The position numbers and the translations under genes were made by a program. The notes under the pieces were generated by a model, which saw only the letters and a list, made by a program, of their open reading frames with translations, did not search any database and was not told the DNA's origin. Shown one piece after another: positions 55,556-64,000 of a stretch of 64,000 nucleotides of DNA. Origin of the DNA: Ryuthela nishihirai (Eukaryota > Arthropoda > Arachnida > Araneae > Heptathelidae); NCBI GenBank assembly GCA_038380435.1, contig JAWZYU010000008.1:75840020-75904019 (forward strand), in the 5' to 3' direction. Each line of letters begins with the position of its first letter. Position 1 is the first letter of the stretch.

Positions 55556-55799
55556 TTGAAAGACAGCCATCTATTGAATGGGGCATAAAAGCAAGAAATG
55601 GGCAGGAGACCAACACCCTGTGCATGTTAAAGAACACACTGAATGGCTTCGATTAAGGGTTTGAAGAGATGATTCCATCTCATAACACCTGCCCAGTGGG
55701 TTTTTTCTACACAATTCTGAGCTCTTGGGATCCTTATAAGCCAACCATTTAGCCCATTATGTGTCTATAAGTACAGCTCAGAGGTAAAATCAAACAACC
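55556..55799 (+). mobile_element. SINE family A, old tail-side fragment
   Basis: 'caccctgtgcatgttaaaga' then 'cactgaatggcttcgattaa', 'ccagtgggttttttctac' and 'gctcagaggtaaaatcaaac' follow family A to its tail. It may be the other half of the 54362-54575 copy, separated by later insertions. 55800-56204 is unassigned. Confidence 0.75.
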
Positions 55800-56216
55800 T
55801 GAGCATCACTCTCATCATATGACAGATTACCACACTACATGCGATAACTTGGAGAACACATGCATTGCAGACAACTTTTGCAAAGTAATCTCAAAATGAC
55901 ACTAAATCAAATTTAATTTTGACAATTTAACAGTTAAAAAAAGAACAAATATTAACCTTTCTTAAGCTGATGAAATGATCAAACAAGCCACAAAGTGGAA
56001 AAGAATAACTTATTATTTGATCAGTGGAAGTGTTCAGGTGTACAACTGAGAGTCAGTCAAAAACTTGCATAATAGAATTGATACGTGAAAAGTTGCAGAA
56101 GTCAGAGCATAGTAACATGTAATTTAAGAATGATAAAATAGCAATTTCCACCACAACAAATGTCTGAAGTTGTAACAACCTGGACCAAATGCAGGAGGTC
56201 ACCTAAGAAATGGAGG

Positions 56217-56600
56217 GTTGGGTTGTTTTACCTCTGAGCGGCACTTTTTTGCACACCATGGGCTAAATGGCCAGGTCACAAAGACCCCGAAGGCTCAGAG
56301 AAGGTTGGGGGAGGGGACCCACTGGAACAGCTGTTGGGAGACAGATTGTAGCCTCCCGTCAAAGCCATCCAGCGTGTTCTTTAACGTGCACAGGGTATGG
56401 CTCTCCCACATATGGGGCCATGGCTTAACGTCCCATCCGACGGACGGCAGCCTTTCCAAGCCCATCGGTGTCCCCTACTGACCGTGGGCAGGGCGGGGAA
56501 TTTTGCGGAGATAAATCTCAACGCTGACCCAGCTGGGACTCGAACCTGGGAACTACAGATTACGAGCCTGGCACGCTACCAACTGAGCCACCCCCGCCCC
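56217..56600 (-). mobile_element. SINE family A, complete
   Basis: Target duplication AAGAAATGGAGG at 56205-56216 and 56601-56612. The sequence is close to the other young copies. Confidence 0.93.
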
Positions 56601-56612
56601 AAGAAATGGAGG

Positions 56613-57324
56613 ACATGGGTGTAGGTTTTGGTAGATGGAATTGTTGCAAGTTGAGACAATCAGTGTAAGATATCAGTGTGGGTTCATGGCATTGATAGCT
56701 GCAGGCACAAACATATAATACCAGCGATATGAGTAACATTTATTCAGAAGTGCAAGCTAGGTTTTGTTAAAAGTTTGGCTGAAATGGTTCCATGTGCTGC
56801 CCATAGTCTGAATTTGTCAGATCAGGTACTATGCAGTGCTGCCCTGCAGCAGGCAGCTTCTTCTGAATTTTGCAGTTACTCTATAGATTCTTCTCAGCTT
56901 CACCTAGAGATGTCTAAATTGGAGGTGAAAAAAAAATTACCTTTGTTGTAAAAAGTGTATCAGAAACAAGATGGTTACACAGAGTGTAGAGCAAAGTCCT
57001 TTTTATGAATTATTCTGAAATTCATGAAATTTTGATTGACAACTGAAAGTTATCAATAACCACCATCAACTCTTTATGTGGCAAAGTCACTTGCTCAGAT
57101 GTTTCACCAAGTTCACTAATGTGCATCGTTTGGAATGACATATGCCAAAAAATATCTTTTGAACAAAGCTCTACAGGAGAATAACAATAAGATGTGCATT
57201 ATTATGAATTTGTAGGAGGGTCTTTTAGTATGGTTCTGTGATACTCATAGTCAATTTGAGGCCATGGCAAAAGTAAAATTTTTTTTAAACGTAACATTTT
57301 TTTATGAAGCTTGCTTGCTCCCTT
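56613..57324. other. No feature recognised
   Basis: AT-rich intronic sequence without a repeat or ORF call. Confidence 0.45.
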
Positions 57325-58990
57325 GCATTTCATCTAGCATCAAAGACATCAAGTTTCTTGTTATCTTGCTCACTTCAGAATGTGATATAGGGTCATCATT
57401 AATGCCAGTAATGCATCTATCTTTATAACAAACAAATAATCACATTGTTTATAACATATCTGAATTGCTCAGCCCACCTAGCCATCAGAGAATCCTCCCC
57501 TTCAACCACCTTACCATGTTTATCACTCAATCCCTATGTACCTGTCTGTTTCTTCCCACATAAAACATTAACAATCTGGTACAACCCCCTGCTGTTGTGC
57601 TGTCTAACTGCTTCTTCACTTTTGTTAGTCAAGCTATCAAGCCAAAGATTCTTATCAGCTGCTAACTGATACTTTACACGTTTATTAAACTCATTGTAAT
57701 TCTGTCTGTTATGACTACTAAGGTGTTGATTCATATTAATCCTGCACTTCCTTCTTTCAGAAATAAGTTTTATAGTCTTATCACTCAAATAATTTTGTTT
57801 CCTCTGTTGCCTTTTACCCAAAAGAATACTGTTGGTTTCAAGATAAGCCTGTTTAAACTGATGCCATTCTTTCTCATCTTCAACAGTAAGCAAACCACAG
57901 TTGTCATAATGACTAAGTAGCCTATCATGGTATGCTTTGGCTACAAATGGATCATTCAGACCTTCAGTACTAAAGATAATTTTTTTTTTACCTTAGCGCA
58001 ACATTTCTTAAGCTTCAGTTGCAAGACACTTTTAATCAGGTAATGATCAGACCCAATTTCAGCTCCCCTGTATGGTCTGGTATTCCTAACCAAACTAGCC
58101 CATTTGCTGTTAATTAAAATATAATCCATCATATTCCTGTGCAACCAGTCAGGTGAAGCCCACGTGTATTTATAAATGTCCCAGTGTTTGTAGTATGTGT
58201 TAGTTATTCGTAAACCATTAAGTTTACTTACCTGTAGGAGACGTTCTCCATTGTCGTTAGAACTACCAGTGTCAAAGAAACCTAAACCTCCTGCCCAAAG
58301 GTTAGAGTCAGTACTAACTTTAGCATTGAAGTCACCTAGCACAAGATAAATATCTCCTTCACAGAATACAAAATATCCTGAAAAAGGCTGTAAAACATAT
58401 CCTTCTCAATCTCATTAGAGTCCTCTGTGGGGCATAACAACAGATGACATTCAAATCTTTTGTTATAAATTTTTCTGTACGAAATCTTTAATTAATGCAG
58501 TCATATCCTAGAAGAGCATCACTGGTGTGTCTGCTGAGAAGCAAACCTACACTTTGGAGATGCTTTCCATCCTCCCTTCCTGAAAAGAGAAATTTATAGT
58601 TATTTTTAATCTGGTCTCTTGCAAGCCTAGACTATCTAGGTTATAACACTGGAATTCGTGTGTTAGGACATCAAGAGAATAAAATCTATGTAATGTCCTC
58701 ACATACCAAGTACCAGAGAAAATGATTAGTATGATTATTAAAGAAACTAGGTTTATTGAGAGAACCCATGAGTTAATATCAAACAGCCCTGATTGCAGGC
58801 ATGGGGCAAAGACCTGTTCCCCCACTGCTACATGCTGAAGTCACCTATGCTGGCAGGAACTTAAGGCATCATCTTATCAAGTGGGCCTTTTTGAGAGCCA
58901 TAAGACCTGCCTGAGACACATTACTCCAGTTTAGGATTGCAATGCCCAACTAGCTAAATGAAGGTTCAGGTACCTGCAATGGCCTCAGAT
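57325..58990 (-). mobile_element. RTE-clade LINE R9, RT internally deleted
   Basis: A short C-terminal RT piece ('catcaagtttcttgttatctt', 57345-57365, complement) is fused directly to the linker at about 57370, so most of RT is missing. Frames: 57893-57534 (linker, 'KRQQRKQNYLSDKTIKLISE'), 58342-57956 (endonuclease, 'LGDFNAKVSTDSNLW', 'GSDHYLIKSVLQLKLKKCC') and 58825-58547 ('LDSLGLQETR'). It differs from R3 and R7 at many positions and is the oldest or a distinct subfamily. Confidence 0.85.
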
Positions 58991-58999
58991 CAGGATTAC

Positions 59000-59900
59000 A
59001 GGGAGCTATACAATTTTTTACATACATAGGTCTATACATATTTTAGGGTACATAGGAGCTATACAATTTTTTGCTATAATTTGGGATAAAAATGGGTCTT
59101 TAAATCGTGTAATTTTTGTATTGTTCTAATTAATTGGTTCTTATTAAGGGGTTGGCATTTCAACTGTTCTATAATCAATTTAACTTTAGTATCATATTCC
59201 TCTTTAAGATTACTATTTGATCAGTCTTATCTGCTAATACTATTTTTATATTATTCTGTTTCTTCAATTCTTTTAAGATCATAATCTCTTCTCGATTTTG
59301 TATCAGAGGTTTTTCTTCATAATGTTTAATAGTTATAAAGTTATATAAATAGTTAATAATTATATAGTTTAATAGTTATATAGCTCAAACCAGATTTTTT
59401 CTTTCTCAATATAGGGTACAGACTTTATAAGTTGTTCAAGGTGTGATATTAATTTATGTTTTTGGGAATTATAGCAGGATATGCATATTTTGCTCCTCTG
59501 TTTAAGGTTTTTATTTGTATAACAGTTAAAGTTCTTGAAGATAAGTTAATAATTTAGGTTTAGACACAGTGGTAGGTTCAACACCTCTGTGAGTCCCCTT
59601 ATTACTATGCTTTATTAATAATTCGAATTTCTTATGTTGAATTTTTATTTTTTTCAATATCCTTATCAATTTGACAATGCATGTGACCTATAAATTCTAT
59701 TAAATTAATTGCTGTAGATATCCTAAAGTATTCCTTATATGTCTGCTTTTCGATTTTACTTATATCGTAAGTCTTGTATAGTAGCTTTTAATAATTTAAT
59801 TTTAGCTTGATTATTGTCTCGTATAGTTTATTATTAAATTTCTTTCTAGAGATTTGTAAAAAGGTAGTTATTACTCCTGCATCTTTACACCTTTTCAAGA
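59000..59900 (-). pseudogene. Penelope-like element N-terminal half, P3a
   Basis: On the minus strand around 59290-59130 'NIKIVLADKTDQIVIL' and, after a frame change, 'EEYDTKVKLIIEQLKCQPLN' are readable, like the K-A-D-K-G region before the RT core of Penelope-like elements. The sequence is degraded and AT-rich. It points away from the C-terminal half at 60148. Confidence 0.55.
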
Positions 59901-59934
59901 ATTGTAGATATAATCACTTTTTGTCAAGCCAAAT

Positions 59935-60147
59935 GTTTGGAGGTTGCCAGGCCTACGGTCCAAGAGTACTTCAGTGTACACGAGTCCCTGGACCTGACCA
60001 CCTCTTCAATTGGTTCCAAATTAATAACTGCACATGGGTTCAGAGAGAGGGGGTCCCTATGGGCTCCCACACTCTGGCCTCATGGTGGAAGCAGTCATGA
60101 GACATGTTGAAACACCAGCACTGAATAAATGTTTAATAAAGCCTGCT
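59935..60147 (+). repeat. Probable Penelope terminal (pLTR-like) segment
   Basis: GC-richer block between the two Penelope halves. It ends with 'gagacatgttgaaacaccag', resembling the 3' non-coding end at 61208-61222 ('gatatgttgaaacacg'). Confidence 0.5.
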
Positions 60148-61222
60148 TTATATGTCCATTACATTGATCACATTTTATTTGTTTGAAATTCTATGAAAAG
60201 GAACTCCAATCTCTTATTAAAACTTTCAGTAGTATTATGCCCTCTATTCAGTTTACTTACAAATCTGAAAAAAAAAGGAAAATTACCATATTTAGATATA
60301 AATTTAATACATAGGAAGGAACACTGTGTAACTGTTAACACTGTGTAACTGAACACTGTGTAAGGATATATGTGAAGTCCACATCTATCCTATCTTATTC
60401 CTGCAAACTCTGCGCATCCTATAAATACAAAAGAGCTGCTTTTAATACATATTTTTTACGAGCCTGCCGATACTGTTCTACACCCCAACTTTTAGATAGT
60501 GAATTAAAATTCATTCATGATATAGGCACTCAAGTTAGATATTCTAAAGACTTTATAAGAGCAAGTCAAAATCGAAATAAATATAAATTTCTCAATATGC
60601 AAATCACAACTGCCCAAAACATGGAGAATAATTAACTAGATATACTATAAGTTTTCCATATCTTAATGGATTTTGACTTACTATTAATAAAATACTAAAA
60701 CCATATAAGTTAACAGTACCAAGCACTGTTAAGAAAACCATAAAAATGTTAACAATAAATGACCATGATAATATAACCCCTTCTGGGGAATATACTTAAT
60801 TCAATTAGATGACCCTTCCTATATCTTGGGAAATAAAAATAAATATATAGGACATACATATAGGATTATATAAGGATTTCTGAACATGAACGAGATATTC
60901 AGCATCAACATTGTCACATGGCACTAACTCAAACTATTATTCGAAACCAATTAACTGTAAATAAACTAAACTATGAAATAATTGCCTCCCCAGCTACAAA
61001 ATTTCAGTTAAATTTTATGGATAATTTGCTGATAAATTTGCATCATGAAACATTATGTAACACAGACATGACCTCCCTGCTGGCTGCATGGAACATTCTC
61101 GTGCATAATTACTGGCTGGGAAACGTCACTAACCACTAGAGGGCCAGCCTTATGTATAGCTCACTCACTTTGGTTAGTTGCTGCCTGACGAAGACATAAG
61201 CTGAGATATGTTGAAACACGTA
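60148..61222 (+). pseudogene. Penelope-like RT C-terminus and GIY-YIG endonuclease, P3b
   Basis: Begins 'YVHYIDHILFV', a mutated form of the catalytic Y-V-D-D-I-L-F motif, followed by 'MPSIQFTYKSEKK' and 'LPYLDINLIHRKEH'. 60372-60635 holds 'YKRAAFNTYFLRACRYCSTP' and 'DSELKFIHDIG'. The GIY-YIG nuclease follows: 'KYIGHTYR' (about 60845) and, after a frame change, 'ISEHERDIQHQH' and 'ALTQTII'. 61190-61222 ('gacgaagacataagctgag', 'gatatgttgaaacacg') is the non-coding 3' end. Penelope-like elements join RT to this nuclease for target-primed integration. Catalytic loss and frame breaks make it inactive. Confidence 0.75.
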
Positions 61223-62610
61223 CCAGTGGGAAAAAGTAGTTTTTAACTGTAAACATGATTTTAAATGCTAGTTTAAATCTATTAAGTTGAAACTTCAACC
61301 ATTTTTTAATTCAAATGCCTTTAAAATTTTGAAATGTGCTCTTAAATTAAATCTGCTTTAAGTAAGTTCTGCTATTGATAATCCATGAAGTAAAAAGCTG
61401 CAAACTTAAAACCTGGACTTGAGTAACAACTTGACCATCAGTGACTACAGATCCTGAAAATGGAATAGTGGCCCAACTGCAATATGAGTCAACCGTGAGG
61501 ATTTAAGACAAGAAGAATTCAACAAGTACACCACAAATAAGAGGACCGTGTTTCTCCACCAAGTGGGTCGAGTGTACCAGCATGCCCCTGCAAGATGTCT
61601 ATTGCACAATATAGCATCTAAATGCAGCCTTCTTGTGAGTATATATGACTAAGAAGTTGTTGAATACAATGATGTAGTGTAGAATATGCTTTAGAGAATT
61701 AAGGGCATTTTAACACTGCAGATTGTGATTAAATTTGTTTAGTGGCAAATAAGCTGAGCACACACTACTGATAAGTGCATAATTGAATGTTACAAAGCTA
61801 CCCAAATCTTCAATACATATCTCAATCTGCCAATATACTGCTCAAAATTTTCTGATGTTCTAAGTGAACTATACTTTGGATTATGAATCTGCTCATTTAA
61901 AAAAAATGGGCCTACAAAATAAATACAATTTCTCAACCCAAAAATATTCATCTTCAAGTTATCCATCAATTTAACGTCATTCTGCTAATCACAAGTATGC
62001 AAACTACAGACTCCCTTGGATATGTCCCTGCTCCTCTTCATTTAAATATATGCTGCTACAAGTAGCAAAACATTTGCAAAGTAAATATGTCTTCTTTAGA
62101 CCCAGAATAATACTATTGTTTCATTATAGAGCCAGTTTAAAATGGCACCATTTGTTCTCATTCACGGAAAATTACATCAGAGGAAATTTATTATAACACT
62201 AAGACAACTTTTTGTTAGATGTGGTTACCGATGTATCTCTTAAAATCGCATTAAAAAGATTCTGTACTTTTAAAGATGTAATTACAAACGATAATAATGA
62301 AATGTGGGGACTGAAAAATCATTTATTCAAAGAATGCATTTTATTGGAGGTTGAATGAAAATTAAAGATTAACATTTGCATGGATAATTTCTTTTTCTTT
62401 TTTCAGAACAAACATTCCTCATTATGCTTTTTTCTTAAGAATTCATTTTCATTCTTTACTTTCTACTCCCCTTTTAAGAATGTTCCTATAAACACATAAT
62501 AAGAACTTATGATGATCATTCACTCACTTTTACTTAACCAGTTTTACTTTATTTACTTTACAATTATTATTTTGGGGCCTTATAATTCAGTTGAATCATT
62601 TCTTCTCACC
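61223..62610. other. Mostly unassigned; Penelope-linked repeat piece
   Basis: 61383-61450 ('ggacttgagtaacaacttgac') recurs inverted at 62770-62805, and 62705-62750 ('atcttattcctgcaaactct') repeats 60395-60440. These are scattered P3 pieces. The rest shows nothing. Confidence 0.5.
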
Positions 62611-62617
62611 CGTACTG

Positions 62618-62684
62618 CAAGAGCAGTGACTGCACATTATGCAGTCACCGCTCTTGATTGGAGTTGCACCTGTGCAACTCCAAT
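62618..62684. repeat. Two back-to-back hairpins
   Basis: The first has 17-bp arms (62618-62634/62640-62656, one mismatch, 5-base loop). The second abuts it and has perfect 13-bp arms (62657-62669/62672-62684, 2-base loop). Confidence 0.8.
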
Positions 62685-62821
62685 AAATGACTAATAAATA
62701 AAATAATAAGTGATCTTATTCCTGCAAACTCTGTGCATCCTATAAAATACAATACAAATAAAAATCTGTAGTTACTGATGGTCAAGTTGTTACTCAAGTC
62801 CAGTAATGACAATTAATCATG

Positions 62822-62889
62822 TCACTTACTAAACATGTGGTGTGCAACTGACATACATGTCAGTTGAACACCACATGTATAGCAAGTGA
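62822..62889. repeat. Compact hairpin with 32-bp arms
   Basis: Arms 62822-62853 and 62858-62889 pair with about three mismatches around a 4-base loop. The size is within the range of microRNA-type precursors or very short foldback elements. Expression is not shown. Confidence 0.7.
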
Positions 62890-62890
62890 A

Positions 62891-63876
62891 CGTTAGGTCA
62901 CGGAGTCAGTGTTAGAGTTGTTAGTGTTAAATGAATGTTAGTAGTAGCAATGTGAACAGTAGCAGTTGGTTGTATGAGTACTCAATGATGAGCAGTTTTG
63001 TCAGAGTGAACAGTTAGTTGCTCAGATATTTTTGTAGAAGGAAGTATATGTTGTGATGAGGTAGAGTTTTTTGAATAAACAATTGTTTTATGAAATAGTT
63101 TTGACTTTATTTTTTTCTTTAGCAGAGTTTGGTAACATTTGGTTAATGCTAATTATTGGACAATTACTAATTTAAGTTCTTTTCTGAAAAGTAACACAAC
63201 TAATAATGAGAACCCTCATTTAATTTAATTGGGAAGAGAAATTGCCTGAGCTATCGGCAACTTAAATACATTTTGGAGCATTAGAAAAAACCAAACCAGG
63301 AAACTAGAAATTTGCTAACACCAACCTCAGACTTGTGAAAAATAGTAATTTCTTGGAAAACAACTGGGTGTAAATCTCTTTACAGATTCACCCCTCAAGA
63401 AAGGGAGAGACTACTTGTTTTTTCTCACTGTAGTCCATAAGGGCAATCAACTTAAAGGATATATATTTGAATGGAATACCATTGGATAACTTGAACCCAA
63501 TTCCAGTTCTGAATCACTGACTTGATGTCAGAGTAGGAACTCATCACATTAATGGGCATAATAGATATTAACTGTATGATGTCAAAGAGTGAAAGGATAT
63601 ATACATTTGCATTGTCATTAAAATGACTGAATACTAAACAATTTTGAGTATGTTTGTAATTGAACTATAAATAAGTATTATTAGAAATTAGATATTCATA
63701 GGCAAATTCATTGATTTATATACAAAATGCATTCTTTTGCAGGATAGCTTAATTTGTTTGTTGCTCCTCAAAGACGAAATTTTTGAAAAAACTTGTCCAA
63801 GCCATGGTTCAATGTACAACTATAAAATTGCAAAACTTTTTTTTTGCTTTAATTTTTCTATTATTTCAATACTTAC
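62891..63876. other. No feature recognised
   Basis: unc-13 intron sequence with short 'gttagtag' and 'agtgaacagt' reiterations at 62930-63020. No element assigned. Confidence 0.5.
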
Positions 63877-63925
63877 AATAAAGTGAATACAAATGCCTTC
63901 TATCTTGTTCCCTTATGCTTGTTAT
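63877..63925 (-). CDS. unc-13: unc-13 (Munc13) 49-bp exon after the C2A region
   Basis: Acceptor TTTTTTCAG at 63934-63926 and donor ATT|GTAAGTA at 63877/63876. Of the three frames only one is open, reading 'ITSIREQDRRHLYSLY' plus one base. It resembles the 'LNAMRDQDEYSFQD' stretch I recall just after the C2A domain of Munc13-1. The final T joins CT of the next exon (52434) as TCT. The upstream exon lies beyond the window. Too short to be certain alone; the phase agreement and motif together support it. Confidence 0.65.
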
Positions 63926-64000
63926 CTGAAAAAATACATATATTATGTTTTACAGTACAATACAGAGGTTATTGTTTGTTACATTTTTATCACATAATTT

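Larger units (their letters stand above)
52435..63876 (-). other. unc-13 intron, 11.4 kb
   Basis: Between donor ATT|GTAAGT (63876-63875) and acceptor TTGCAG (52435). Carries Tc1, SINE, RTE and Penelope copies listed separately. The exon phases across it match. Confidence 0.7.

Noticed and set aside
55361..55570. ORF 'LSLSLCVCVCGGGG'.
   Set aside because: Translation of (CA)n(GA)n and poly-C microsatellites.

Overview
This is animal nuclear DNA. It is AT-rich, packed with transposable elements, and has spliced exons bounded by GT-AG sites. There are no operons, bacterial genes or rRNA. The likely source is an invertebrate, perhaps a chelicerate or other arthropod. That is inferred from the mix of RTE-clade LINEs, tRNA-derived SINEs, Penelope-like, Tc1/mariner and hAT elements, and from the style of the one host gene. 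The species cannot be named from the sequence alone.

The only host gene I can support is a minus-strand unc-13 (Munc13) gene. Three successive exons are visible, at 63877-63925, 52116-52434 and 35817-37257. Each has consensus splice sites, and their reading phases join exactly (a split TCT codon, then a split GGG codon). They encode the long N-terminal, largely disordered part of UNC-13, ending in the amphipathic calmodulin-binding helix. The exons are separated by introns of 11.4 and 14.9 kb made almost entirely of transposons. The largest exon carries 15 uninterrupted 9-residue repeats (W-K-x-D/E-T-x-K-x-x). The C1, C2B, MUN and C2C regions are not in the window; their exons should lie to the left (lower coordinates).

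Layout. 1-13 kb: SINEs, one mariner-type transposon, foldback elements and one RTE remnant. 13-16 kb: a diverged tandem repeat split by an RTE copy. 16-22 kb: SINEs, a hAT MITE with a perfect 8-bp target duplication, a Penelope remnant, a large hairpin and a ~150-bp satellite. 22-25.5 kb: a nearly full-length RTE element. 26-35 kb: SINEs and two RTE 3' pieces. 35.8-37.3 kb: the large unc-13 exon. 37-52 kb (intron): RTE copies, including the most intact reverse transcriptase (45.5-47.4 kb), SINEs and Tc1-like debris. 52.1-52.4 kb: unc-13 exon. 52.4-63.9 kb (intron): a nearly complete Tc1 element, SINEs, a deleted RTE, Penelope halves and hairpins. 63.9 kb: small unc-13 exon.

Two SINE families stand out. 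Family A (about 385 bp, about 24 copies) has a tRNA head and a body resembling the widespread Meta-SINE core, and many copies keep intact 8-13 bp target duplications. Family B (about 190-210 bp) has another tRNA head, and its last ~28 bp match the 3' end of the resident RTE element, which points to that LINE as its mobilising partner. Nested insertions allow a relative dating of events. Element boundaries were read by eye and are accurate to a few bases only where target duplications are quoted.
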